Source: E44-bin88 sp050123275 (lineage in GTDB: Bacteria; Chloroflexota; Dehalococcoidia; Dehalococcoidales; BS750m-G39). Taken from it: a DNA stretch of 64,000 nucleotides. Under the pieces are notes generated by a model. It made no database searches and had not been told where the DNA came from. It saw only the letters and a program-made list of their open reading frames with translations. The translations under genes were made by a program, and so were the position numbers. Shown here piece by piece: positions 25,289 to 33,578 of the stretch. The stretch lies in contig JASFHK010000002.1 in the NCBI GenBank assembly GCA_050123275.1, forward strand, positions 1 through 64,000. The letters run 5' to 3'. Position 1 is the stretch's first letter, and each line of letters begins with the position of its first letter.

Positions 25289-26266
25289 ATGGAAAAAAGA
25301 AAAATTACCCACCCGTTGTGGACGCACCTTCCCGCCGTGGCGGCGCTGGTGGTACTGGTCGTTTACCTGATTATGTCGCTGCCGCTTCCCGCCGAGGCGC
25401 CGGTGCACTTCGGCTTCGGCGGCCAGGCCGATAGATACGGCTCCCCCTGGGAGGTTTTCGGGATAACCATCGGTCTGTCGCTGTTTTTCATCCTGCTCTC
25501 CGCCTTCCTCGACGAGCTCTGGGTCAAACAGGAGAAGGCCAAAAGCTTCAACTGGCTCTCCCTGATGGACGAGGTCGTCGTCGGCGCTATGGTCGGCATC
25601 GGCTTCGGCTATTTGATGACTATCCGCGGCGGCGGCGAGAGCTTCGCCTTTCCCTGGGACTACTTCGGCTGGTTCTGCGGCGGGGCCGTGGTGCTGGGCG
25701 TTCTAGTGGAGATGGCCCGCCCCTACCGCCCCTCCCCCCAGAAGCTGGTGGCCCAGGAAAACCGGGCTCTAAAAGAGGAGCTCCAGGAACGCCTCAAGAA
25801 CCGCGCCTCTTTCGTCTTCTGGGACAGCCAGAACCCGGCCTACATCACCCTGCTTTCCACGGCGCTACCCTTAATCATGCTGGGGTCGGCGGTGCCCTCC
25901 TGGTTCAGCGCGCCCTGGGTTTCCATCATGCTCATCGTTGTCGGCCTTGCCCTCGTTATCCCCTACGGCGGCCAGCGCACCCTGGTCACTCCTCAGGAGA
26001 TTAGTATTCGCTGGGGACTGGTCGGCATCAGGGTGTTCAAGCTGAAGATAGCGGAGATAGCCGATTTCAGCATGCATGAGTTCTCCCCGCTCAAGGACTT
26101 CGGCGGCTACGGCATACGCTGGAACCGGGAGATGACGGCCTATTACCTGCGCGGCAACCGGGGGGTTAAAATCACCACCGCCGGCGGCAAGAAATACCTC
26201 ATCGGCTCCGACCACCCCGAACGGCTGCTGGCCGTCCTGCAGGCCGTGACCGGTAGCAACGGCTAG
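25289..26266 (+). CDS. Membrane protein with DUF1648-like domain
   Basis: 325-residue integral membrane protein with about six hydrophobic segments. An N-terminal DUF1648-like motif, PVHFGFGGQADRYGSPWEV, lies near residues 35-55. The C-terminal part is soluble with beta strands (ISIRWGLVGIRVFKLKIAEI, then a PH-like run). It follows the GntR regulator by 12 bp with an AGGAG site, so it is probably its controlled target. SdpI-type immunity and stress membrane proteins share the N-terminal domain; the function here is unknown. Confidence 0.75.
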   Translation: MEKRKITHPLWTHLPAVAALVVLVVYLIMSLPLPAEAPVHFGFGGQADRYGSPWEVFGITIGLSLFFILLSAFLDELWVKQEKAKSFNWLSLMDEVVVGAMVGIGFGYLMTIRGGGESFAFPWDYFGWFCGGAVVLGVLVEMARPYRPSPQKLVAQENRALKEELQERLKNRASFVFWDSQNPAYITLLSTALPLIMLGSAVPSWFSAPWVSIMLIVVGLALVIPYGGQRTLVTPQEISIRWGLVGIRVFKLKIAEIADFSMHEFSPLKDFGGYGIRWNREMTAYYLRGNRGVKITTAGGKKYLIGSDHPERLLAVLQAVTGSNG

Positions 26267-26282
26267 TCCCAAGCCGCGGTTA

Positions 26283-26311
26283 TTGACCTCGGCGGCGTAA
26301 CCCAATATCAT
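26283..26311 (+). promoter_or_regulatory. Promoter of rsmD-coaD, apparently leaderless
   Basis: TTGACC (26283-26288), 17-bp spacer, TATCAT (26306-26311). The expected transcription start, about 7 bp downstream, falls on the ATG at 26318. No ribosome binding site precedes that ATG. Confidence 0.6.
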
Positions 26312-26317
26312 AGATGA

Positions 26318-26875
26318 ATGATGCGGGTTATCGCCGGCAGCGCCAAGGGGCATCACCTCAAAGTGCCCAAAAACACGGGCACCCGACCCGCCACGGACTT
26401 AGTGCGGGGCGCCATGTTCTCCATACTGGAAGGGCTTGCCCAAGACTGGTCGAGGGTGCTCGACCTTTTCTCGGGGAGCGGGGCGCTGGGCATCGAAGCC
26501 CTGTCGCGGGGAGCCGGCTGGGTGGACTTTGTTGAACAGCAACCCCGTTGTTGTAGTATAATCAGGCAAAACCTGGAAAAAACGAAACTCGCCGACCGGG
26601 CGCACGTCTACTGCCAAAGCGTATTGAGAGCGCTCGACTTTCTGGAGGGGGAGTACAATATCATCGTGATGGACCCGCCCTACGCCGACGAGACTATCGG
26701 CCAAACGATACAACAGCTGGCGACCTCCCGACTGGTCGGCAGTGACACCATAGTCGTGGTGACGCATTCACCCCACCTCAGCCTGCAACAGAGCTACCCG
26801 CCCCTGGCCATGCTCAAAGAGCGCCGCCACGGCGACAGTTTCATCGCAATATACCAAAAGGAGGGCGAATCTTGA
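26318..26875 (+). CDS. rsmD: 16S rRNA (guanine-N2)-methyltransferase RsmD
   Basis: 185-residue SAM-dependent methyltransferase that modifies G966 of 16S rRNA. The family start MRVIAGSAKGHHL, TRPATDLVRGAMFSIL, SAM motif LDLFSGSGALGIEALSRGA and catalytic DPPY (residues 127-130) are all present. ATG at 26318 or 26321. It is followed by coaD with a TTGA overlap, a very common pairing in bacteria. Confidence 0.93.
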   Translation: MMRVIAGSAKGHHLKVPKNTGTRPATDLVRGAMFSILEGLAQDWSRVLDLFSGSGALGIEALSRGAGWVDFVEQQPRCCSIIRQNLEKTKLADRAHVYCQSVLRALDFLEGEYNIIVMDPPYADETIGQTIQQLATSRLVGSDTIVVVTHSPHLSLQQSYPPLAMLKERRHGDSFIAIYQKEGES

Positions 26876-27357
26876 GAATTGCTATCTACCCCGGCACCTT
26901 CGACCCCGTGACCAACGGACACCTCGACATCGCCGTCAGAGCCGCCAAACTTTTCGACAAGCTCATCATGGGCGTCTTCGAGACCCCCAACAAGCCCCTC
27001 CTCTTCGACGCCGAGGAGAGGGTGGCGCTGATAAAGGAAGCCACCGCCGACCAACCCAAAATCGAGGTGACCTCTTTCGGGGAGCTGACCGTTGACTTCG
27101 CCAGGAAGATGAACGCCATCGCCATGGTACGGGGGCTGCGCATGAGCGCCGATTTCGAGCGTGAGTTCGACATGGCCATGATGACCAAAAAGCTCTATCC
27201 CGAACTGGAGTTCGTCTGCTTGATGTCGCGGGTGGAGTACCAGTTCCTCAGCTCCAGCCTGCTCAAGGAAGCCGCCAGCCTGGGCGGCAAAATCCAGGAC
27301 CTCGTCCCCGAGAACGTGGTCAGGGCACTCAAGGATAAGTTTAAGGCCCTGGGCTAG
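26872..27357 (+). CDS. coaD: Phosphopantetheine adenylyltransferase
   Basis: 161-residue enzyme for the fourth step of coenzyme A synthesis. It starts with TTG 26872 inside the rsmD stop region, behind GGAGGG. Nucleotidyltransferase motif PGTFDPVTNGHLDI, VRGLRMSADFEREFDMA and FLSSSLLKE are diagnostic. Its last 17 bases overlap the convergent cvpA gene. Confidence 0.95.
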   Translation: MRIAIYPGTFDPVTNGHLDIAVRAAKLFDKLIMGVFETPNKPLLFDAEERVALIKEATADQPKIEVTSFGELTVDFARKMNAIAMVRGLRMSADFEREFDMAMMTKKLYPELEFVCLMSRVEYQFLSSSLLKEAASLGGKIQDLVPENVVRALKDKFKALG

Positions 27358-27847
27358 GCGGCTGGAAGAAAGCGCGCACGGCGTCGAACTCGTCGGGGAG
27401 CAGCCCCAGCACGACGGGGAAGTGCTCCAGCATCACCGACGCCAGCGCCGAGCCGGTGATGCTATCGCCGGCGCCGGCGAACTTAGCCCACAGCGCCAGC
27501 ACGGCGGCGCAAATCAGCGACCCCGTCACCAGCCCCATCACGGCGCCGCCGAGACGGTCTATCCAGCCCAGCTTAATCGCCGATAAGAATCGGCGCAAGA
27601 CAAAAGCCAGCAACAGGGCGACGAGCATCACCCCCACCAGGATAATGACGAAGGCGAGTACCTGGGCGGCGCCGTCGCTGGGCATGAAACCGAGGTGCTG
27701 GGAGAGGGCCAGGTAGTAGCGCCCGGCCAGGAAGATGCCCAGTATTATCCCCACCAGGGAGAAGGCGGCGGTAATAAGGCCGACAATGAGCCCTCCCAAG
27801 GTACCCGCCGCCACCACCACTATTATGACGACATCCAGCCAGTTCAT
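27341..27847 (-). CDS. CvpA family membrane protein
   Basis: 168-residue protein with four hydrophobic segments and the family opening NWLDVVIIVVVAAGTLGGLIVGLI. Conserved FVLRRFLSAIKLGWIDRLGGAVMG matches the CvpA/colicin V production family. CvpA function is poorly defined, with roles in envelope homeostasis reported. Its start shares a base with the proC stop; the end overlaps coaD. Confidence 0.85.
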   Translation of the reverse strand: MNWLDVVIIVVVAAGTLGGLIVGLITAAFSLVGIILGIFLAGRYYLALSQHLGFMPSDGAAQVLAFVIILVGVMLVALLLAFVLRRFLSAIKLGWIDRLGGAVMGLVTGSLICAAVLALWAKFAGAGDSITGSALASVMLEHFPVVLGLLPDEFDAVRAFFQPPSPGP

Positions 27848-28665
27848 TATTTACCCAGCTCCCGGGCGCGCGCGTAGGCGGCTGCAACCGCTTTTTTGAC
27901 CAGCGCACTGAAATCCCCCCTGTCGAACTGCTCCAGAGCGGCGGCAGTGGTGCCGCCGGGGGAAGTCACTTTTTTGCGTAGCTCGGCGGGGCTTTCGCCC
28001 GAAGCTTCGATGAATTTGCCCGAGCCGAGCATAGTTTGCAGGACTAATTCCTGGGCCGTATCGGCGGGCAGCCCGATGGCGACGGCGGCTTCGACCAGCG
28101 CCTCGACCATCAGGAAGAAATAGGCGGGGCCGCTGCCGCTTACCGCCGTGGCCCTGTCGATGTCAGCCTCGTCACTGACGTAAATCTCCTTACCCATCGC
28201 GCCCAGAATGTCCCTGGCCGCCTTCTTTTGCTTTTCGGTGACGGCGTCGGTGGCCGTCCAGACGCTCATCCCCTCGCCGACCTGGGCGGGGGTATTGGGC
28301 ATGGCGCGGGCGACGGCCTGATGGTTTAAGCCTTGGGATATGGTGGCGACGGTAACACCAGCGATGATGGACAGCACGAGCTGGTTGGAGACAATCTCGC
28401 CCTTTAACTCTTGCATAACGTCGGAAAGATTCTGGGGCTTGACGGCCAGGATGATGACGTCCTTGCCGGCGATAGCGTCGAGGTTACGGCTGGTCGTGGT
28501 CAGAGTCGTAGCCCCGCAGCCACCGCCGTATTTTTGCTCGATACGGGCGCAGCGGCTGTCGCTGATATCGCTCACCGAGATGTTATGGGGCGCCGGCAGA
28601 TTGTTGAGCACCGCCGCCAGCATGGCTTCCCCCATATTTCCCCCGCCGATAAAAGCGATTTTCAT
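27847..28665 (-). CDS. proC: Pyrroline-5-carboxylate reductase
   Basis: 272-residue NAD(P)H-dependent enzyme for the last step of proline synthesis. N-terminal Rossmann motif FIGGGNMGEAM, the middle MPNTPAQVGEGM, and the C-terminal dimerisation segment SGSGPAYFFLMVEALVEAAVAIGL with TSPGGTTAAAL are clear. Placed 2 bp after leuS on the same strand. Confidence 0.95.
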   Translation of the reverse strand: MKIAFIGGGNMGEAMLAAVLNNLPAPHNISVSDISDSRCARIEQKYGGGCGATTLTTTSRNLDAIAGKDVIILAVKPQNLSDVMQELKGEIVSNQLVLSIIAGVTVATISQGLNHQAVARAMPNTPAQVGEGMSVWTATDAVTEKQKKAARDILGAMGKEIYVSDEADIDRATAVSGSGPAYFFLMVEALVEAAVAIGLPADTAQELVLQTMLGSGKFIEASGESPAELRKKVTSPGGTTAAALEQFDRGDFSALVKKAVAAAYARARELGK

Positions 28666-28667
28666 GG

Positions 28668-31118
28668 CTATTTCACCACTATATTAACTAACCTGCCCGG
28701 AACGTAGATGACCTTGATAATCTTGCGGCCCTGGGTGTGGGCCTTGACCTTGGGGCTGGCCAGTGCCTGGTTCTCCGCCTGGGGCTTGTTGATGTCGGCG
28801 GCCACGGCGATGCGGTCGCGCAGCTTGCCGTTGACCTGGACGACCAGCGTGATTTCTTCGTCCTTGGCCAGTGCTTCGTCCCATTTCGGCCAGGGCTGAT
28901 TATGGATGCTGTAGTCGTGGCCCGTTTGCTGCCAGAGCTCCTCAGCAAGGTGGGGGGCGGTGGGCGCTAAGAGCAGCATCAGGCTTTGGATGGATTCCCG
29001 CCAGGCGGCCTCGGCGATGGCGGCTTCCTCTTTAACCTTGGTCAGGTAGTTGGTGTATTCCATGAGCGCCGCCACCATGGTGTTGAGGCGCAGCCGTTCG
29101 ATATCCTGGGTCACCTTGCGGATGGTCTGGTGGGTGAGGCGGGCCAGGGCGCGCTCCTTTTCGGCGGGGTCGCCTTTGCCGACCTGTTTATAGCCACCCA
29201 GCACCAGATTCCAGACCCGGTTGAGCCAGCGGCTGACGCCGCTGATGCCGCTGTCGTTCCACTCGCCGCCCTGCTCCCAGGGGCCGATGAACATCAGGTA
29301 GGCGCGCACGGCGTCGGCGCCCAGCTCGGAGACATAGGCGTCGGGGGTGACCACGTTGCCCTTGGACTTGCTCATCTTCTGCTTCTCGGCGATGATGATG
29401 CCCTGATTGAACAATCGGGTGAAGGGCTCGCCGAAGTCGATGAGCTTCATGTCGCGCAGCGCCTTGGTGAAAAAGCGGGCGTAGAAGAGGTGCATCACGG
29501 CGTGCTCGGCGCCGCCGGTGTAGAGGTCGACGGGCAGCCAGTACTTTACTTTTTTGTCGTCGAAGGCGGCCTTCTCGTCGCGGGGGCTGGCGTAGCGCAG
29601 GAAATACCACGAGGAGCACATGAAGGTGTCCATGGTGTCCGTCTCGCGCTTGGCCGCAGCGCCGCATTTGGGACACTTGGTATTGACGAATTTATCGTTA
29701 TATTTCAAGGGCGACTCTCCCGTCGGCTTGAACTCGGCATCCTCGGGGAGAAGCACGGGCAAGTCCTTTTCGGGGACGGGAACGACGCCGCACTTGTCGC
29801 AGTAGATCATGGGGATGGGCGCCCCCCAGTAGCGCTGGCGGGAGATGAGCCAGTCGCGCAGGCGATAGCTGACGGTGTGCCGGCCCCACCCCTTCTCCTC
29901 CATGAAGTCGGTGATGGCAACGATAGCTTCCGGGCTGGGCTGGCCGTCGAACTGGCCGGAGTTGACCATTTCGCCCGGCTCGACATAGGCCTCGGTTAAG
30001 TCTTTGCCGTCCCAGTCGGGGGGAGCCACCACCACCCGGATGGGAATATCGTATTTGGTGGCGAAGGCGAAGTCGCGCTCGTCGTGAGCGGGCACCCCCA
30101 TCACGGCGCCGGTGCCGTAGCCCAGCAGCACGTAGTCGGCAATCCAGATAGGGACTTTTTCGCCGTTGAGGCGGTTGGTAACGTAAGCGCCGATGAAAAC
30201 GCCGTCCTTTTCTCGTTCGGTAGACAGGCGCTCGATTTCGGTCTGGCGGCGGGTCTTGGCGATGTAGGCCTCGACCTCGGCCTTCTTGTCGGGGGAGGTC
30301 AGCTCGGCCACCAGCGGGTGCTCCGGCGCTAAGACCATGAAGGTGACGCCGAAGGTGGTGTCGGGACGGGTGGTAAAGACCCGTATCTCTTTTTCTTCGG
30401 TATTAGGATGGTCCAGGGCGAAGGAGATTTCGGCACCGGTGCTCTTGCCCACCCAGTTGCGCTGCATTATCTTTATTCTTTCCGGCCAGTCGATGCCCTC
30501 GAAGTCCATCAGCTCGTCGGCGTAGTTGGTGATGCGGAAGAACCACTGCTCCAGGTCGCGGCGGACAACGGGCGTCTCACAGCGCTCGCAGACGCCCTCG
30601 CCGATAACCTGCTCGTTGGCCAAAACCGTCTGGCACTGGGGGCACCAGTTCACCGGCGCCTTGGCCCGGTAGGCCAGCCCGTGCTCGTATAATTTAAGGA
30701 AGAACCACTGCGTCCACTTGTAGTAATCGGGCAGGCAGGTGATGACCTCACGGCTCCAGTCGTAAACGGAGCCCATGCTCTTCAGCTGGCGGCGCATATT
30801 CTCCACGTTCTGCATCGTCCAGGTGAAGGGGTGAATGCCGCGCTTGATGGCGGCGTTCTCGGCAGGCAGACCGAAGGCGTCGAAGCCCATCGGATAGAGC
30901 ACGTTGTAGCCCTGCATCCGCTTCAGCCGGGCGCTGACGTCGGAGGGGGCCATCGCGTACCAATGGCCGATGTGCAGGTCGCCCGAGGTGTAGGGGAACA
31001 TGGTCAGGGCGTAGTATTTGGGCTTGGGGGAGTCCTCGCCCACTTCGTAGAGCCTGTCCTGCGCCCAGCGCTGCTGCCACTTCTTTTCGATTGTCTGGGG
31101 GTTATAGCTAGCCGTCAT
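28668..31118 (-). CDS. leuS: Leucyl-tRNA synthetase
   Basis: 816-residue class I aminoacyl-tRNA synthetase starting at ATG 31118. The frame extends to a TTG at 31160, but MTASYNPQTIEKKWQQRW is the family start. HIGH is at residues 49-52, the editing domain has TTRPDTTFG, and KMSKSKGNVV is the second catalytic signature. A CxxC pair near PVPEKD and another CPKCG region may bind zinc. Charges tRNA-Leu. Confidence 0.96.
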   Translation of the reverse strand: MTASYNPQTIEKKWQQRWAQDRLYEVGEDSPKPKYYALTMFPYTSGDLHIGHWYAMAPSDVSARLKRMQGYNVLYPMGFDAFGLPAENAAIKRGIHPFTWTMQNVENMRRQLKSMGSVYDWSREVITCLPDYYKWTQWFFLKLYEHGLAYRAKAPVNWCPQCQTVLANEQVIGEGVCERCETPVVRRDLEQWFFRITNYADELMDFEGIDWPERIKIMQRNWVGKSTGAEISFALDHPNTEEKEIRVFTTRPDTTFGVTFMVLAPEHPLVAELTSPDKKAEVEAYIAKTRRQTEIERLSTEREKDGVFIGAYVTNRLNGEKVPIWIADYVLLGYGTGAVMGVPAHDERDFAFATKYDIPIRVVVAPPDWDGKDLTEAYVEPGEMVNSGQFDGQPSPEAIVAITDFMEEKGWGRHTVSYRLRDWLISRQRYWGAPIPMIYCDKCGVVPVPEKDLPVLLPEDAEFKPTGESPLKYNDKFVNTKCPKCGAAAKRETDTMDTFMCSSWYFLRYASPRDEKAAFDDKKVKYWLPVDLYTGGAEHAVMHLFYARFFTKALRDMKLIDFGEPFTRLFNQGIIIAEKQKMSKSKGNVVTPDAYVSELGADAVRAYLMFIGPWEQGGEWNDSGISGVSRWLNRVWNLVLGGYKQVGKGDPAEKERALARLTHQTIRKVTQDIERLRLNTMVAALMEYTNYLTKVKEEAAIAEAAWRESIQSLMLLLAPTAPHLAEELWQQTGHDYSIHNQPWPKWDEALAKDEEITLVVQVNGKLRDRIAVAADINKPQAENQALASPKVKAHTQGRKIIKVIYVPGRLVNIVVK

Positions 31119-31187
31119 TTTACTGGGGCTAATTGTAGCAAGATTAGTGAAGGGGCGCAATGGCGGGGAGAGTAGGGGCAGGATAGA

Positions 31188-32189
31188 TTAATACCTCGAA
31201 TAAACCTTACGATAAAACAACCAGCGCCATCTTTTTTTCGCAGCGAAGGGTATCACACGTGTCCTTATTCGTGGTTTCGATGACACAATAACCTTCACGC
31301 CGTCACTGTTGCGAAAAGGAATAGAAACAAAATCCCTATCTCCCAAAAGAGCGTAGCGGGATGCAATATCACCCCCAGATTCTGAAACTTTTCGGCTGGT
31401 ATAAGCGATGAAGTCAGCTAATTGTAAACCAAAGTATTCCCTCGAATCAGCTGGATCGACCGTTGACCCAAGATGCCATTTGGGGGGGTCTTTTTTTGAC
31501 CACTTGGGTAGTGTCGGCTCCTTCTCAAGTTCGGGCTGAAGTATCGACCATAGAACGTCAAAGAATACTGAGTTGACAGCATATATAAACTGCCAAGCTT
31601 CTATCCCGTTAAGGAACTGGTCATCTGGAATTACTTTTGTTTCCCCTTTGAATCCCTCCCAATGCATAAGAGCAGTAGTCAATCCAAAAAGCAGACTAGC
31701 AGCTTGCCCTGTTTCACCAATACCTTTTCTGATGCCATGTTCTGCTAAAAGCCTGTTGTAGCGAGCTAGCTGGTCTTCTGTAAAATTTGATAACATCTCT
31801 TTGTAGGAGTGCTTTATCAGTTGCAAAAAACTATCAAAACCTCTCTTCCGTTTGTCTATCAAAACCACAACAAAAGAGAGACCTGGCACCCTTACCGAAT
31901 TTCTCAAAAACTTTGCCAATCTTTCTATCTTTTCATCGGATAAATTTCGCCATCGTTCTCTACGGTTAAAGATTTCTTCTGAATGAAATTCAAATTTAGG
32001 GTCATCAGTATCAATTCCCCACTTGGCAACGAGATTCTTCAAATGGTCGAAGTGAGCGCTTACCTGCGCCGTCTTCGTGCCATATATTATCAACGCCGTA
32101 AGTATAACCAAATCCTCATTAGGATCAGATAACTTACCAGACTCGTCAGCGAAAACAAAAGCGGGTTTTAAAGGAGTCTCTCTTTTCAT
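31188..32189 (-). CDS. DUF3800-like protein
   Basis: 333-residue protein. FVFADESGKL near the N-terminus and FGLQLADFIAYTSRKVSE near the C-terminus are the two conserved blocks of DUF3800, an RNase H-like fold common in mobile and phage-linked genes. The gene is visibly AT-richer than its neighbours, and codons such as AAA, ATA and TTT are frequent, suggesting horizontal transfer. ATG 32189 preferred over TTG 32195. TATACT at 32204-32199 lies 9 bp before the ATG, so the message is nearly leaderless. Confidence 0.75.
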   Translation of the reverse strand: MKRETPLKPAFVFADESGKLSDPNEDLVILTALIIYGTKTAQVSAHFDHLKNLVAKWGIDTDDPKFEFHSEEIFNRRERWRNLSDEKIERLAKFLRNSVRVPGLSFVVVLIDKRKRGFDSFLQLIKHSYKEMLSNFTEDQLARYNRLLAEHGIRKGIGETGQAASLLFGLTTALMHWEGFKGETKVIPDDQFLNGIEAWQFIYAVNSVFFDVLWSILQPELEKEPTLPKWSKKDPPKWHLGSTVDPADSREYFGLQLADFIAYTSRKVSESGGDIASRYALLGDRDFVSIPFRNSDGVKVIVSSKPRIRTRVIPFAAKKRWRWLFYRKVYSRY

Positions 32190-32198
32190 ACTCAAAAC

Positions 32199-32204
32199 AG
32201 TATA
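32199..32204 (-). promoter_or_regulatory. -10 element of the DUF3800 gene
   Basis: TGCTATACT on the minus strand gives an extended -10, with the expected transcription start within a few bases of the ATG at 32189. No good -35 is visible. Confidence 0.45.
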
Positions 32205-32229
32205 GCATAGGAAAGATGGAATCGATGGC

Positions 32230-32272
32230 GATTTGCTTCGTCGTCCTTCCGAGAAGGACTCCTCGCAATGAC
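32230..32272 (+). repeat. Dispersed repeat family B, copy 3
   Basis: GATTTGCTTCGTCGTCC ... GACTCCTCGCAATGAC, a slightly longer version with an internal inverted segment (TCCTTCC GAGAAGGA). It lies between the DUF3800 gene and ychF. Confidence 0.75.
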
Positions 32273-32430
32273 AAAAAACAAAATTGTAAATAGCGCTCCG
32301 CCGATATATACTATTATCGTGACTACACTCCGCTAACTGACACGTACCGCAGGAAAGACTCGCCTTCAGTTTTTTCCGATTGAAGCCGCTTTTCAGGTTG
32401 CCGTACGCATTTTAGAGAAAGGATACACTT

Positions 32431-33513
32431 GTGGGATTAAGCTGCGGCCTGGTAGGCCTGCCCGCTTCCGGGAAGACGGTTATCTTCAACGCCATCACGG
32501 CGGCGGGGGTATCCAGCTATAACGGCTCCGAGATGAACCGGGCCATCGTCAACGTGCCCGACCCGCGCCTCAACCGACTCGCCGAAATGTACCGCCCGCA
32601 GAAGGTGGTGCCGGCCACGGTGGAAGTGGTCGACATCCCCGGGCTGAGACCGGACCCCCAGGGCAACGGGCAAGGCTCACGGTTGCTGGGGCATATCAAG
32701 GACGTCGAGGCCCTGTTGCACGTGGTGCGCTGCTTCGAGGACGACGGCATTCCCGCCGAGTCCAGGGCGATAGACCCGGTACGGGACATCGAGACGGTCG
32801 ACCTGGAGCTGATGGTCGCCGACAGCCGCACCCTGGAGAACAAGATTAACCGCCTGACCAAGAAGGTACGCTCCGGGGACAAGGATGCCGTCCGGGACAG
32901 CGCCAACTGCGAGCAGGTGTACGCGGCCATTCAGCAGGGCACCCCGGCGCGGCGGCAAAACCTGAACGCGCAACAGCTGGCCAGTATCCGCGAATGCAAC
33001 CTCGTCTCGCTAAAACCAGTACTTTACATCGCCAACATCAAATCCATAGCCGACGCCGATAACCGCCCGGTGAAGGCGCTGGAAAAAGCGGCTGACGACG
33101 AAGGCACGGAAGTCATTATCGTCTGCGGCAAAGACGAAGCCGACATCAGCCAGCTGAGCCCGGAGGAAAGGCCGGAGTTTTTGCGGGAACTCGGGCTTAA
33201 AGAGTCCTCGGTGGAGCGTCTCCTCAGCGCCGCCTACAAGAGGCTGGGGCTAATCAACTTCTTCACCACCGGTGAGGACGAGGTGCGCGCCTGGACCTGC
33301 CGCCAGACGGACAAGGCCCCGGTGGCCGCCGGCAAGATTCACACGGACATGGAAAAGGGGTTCATCCGCATGGAGGTCTTCCGCTACGAAGACCTCATCG
33401 AGCTGGGCAGCGAGGCGGCTATCGCCAAAGCGGGGCGCCAGCGTCTCGAGGGGCGCGACTACGAGGTGCAGGACGGCGATATCGTAGCCGTCCGCTTCAA
33501 CCACCAGGGATAA
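32431..33513 (+). CDS. ychF: YchF/Obg-like ATPase with TGS domain
   Basis: 360-residue P-loop protein with GTG start behind AAAGGA. The P-loop reads GLPASGKT (residues 9-16) where most YchF proteins have GLPNVGKS/T. Switch region VEVVDIPGL is intact and the C-terminal DUF933/TGS part (INFFTTGEDEVRAWTCRQ to YEVQDGDIVAVRF) is complete. YchF binds ribosomes and hydrolyses ATP in stress responses in other bacteria. Isolated gene, followed by a hydrolase with its own promoter. Confidence 0.9.
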   Translation: MGLSCGLVGLPASGKTVIFNAITAAGVSSYNGSEMNRAIVNVPDPRLNRLAEMYRPQKVVPATVEVVDIPGLRPDPQGNGQGSRLLGHIKDVEALLHVVRCFEDDGIPAESRAIDPVRDIETVDLELMVADSRTLENKINRLTKKVRSGDKDAVRDSANCEQVYAAIQQGTPARRQNLNAQQLASIRECNLVSLKPVLYIANIKSIADADNRPVKALEKAADDEGTEVIIVCGKDEADISQLSPEERPEFLRELGLKESSVERLLSAAYKRLGLINFFTTGEDEVRAWTCRQTDKAPVAAGKIHTDMEKGFIRMEVFRYEDLIELGSEAAIAKAGRQRLEGRDYEVQDGDIVAVRFNHQG

Positions 33514-33544
33514 GAAAACCGGGGCGGGGCCGGCAGCCGTAGAT

Positions 33545-33572
33545 TTGCGCCCATTCTAGTCTATGCTATACT
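33545..33572 (+). promoter_or_regulatory. Promoter of the alpha/beta hydrolase gene, apparently leaderless
   Basis: TTGCGC (33545-33550), 16-bp spacer, extended TGCTATACT with -10 TATACT at 33567-33572. The ATG at 33579 is about 7 bp downstream, where transcription should start. Confidence 0.55.
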
Positions 33573-33578
33573 GGCAAT

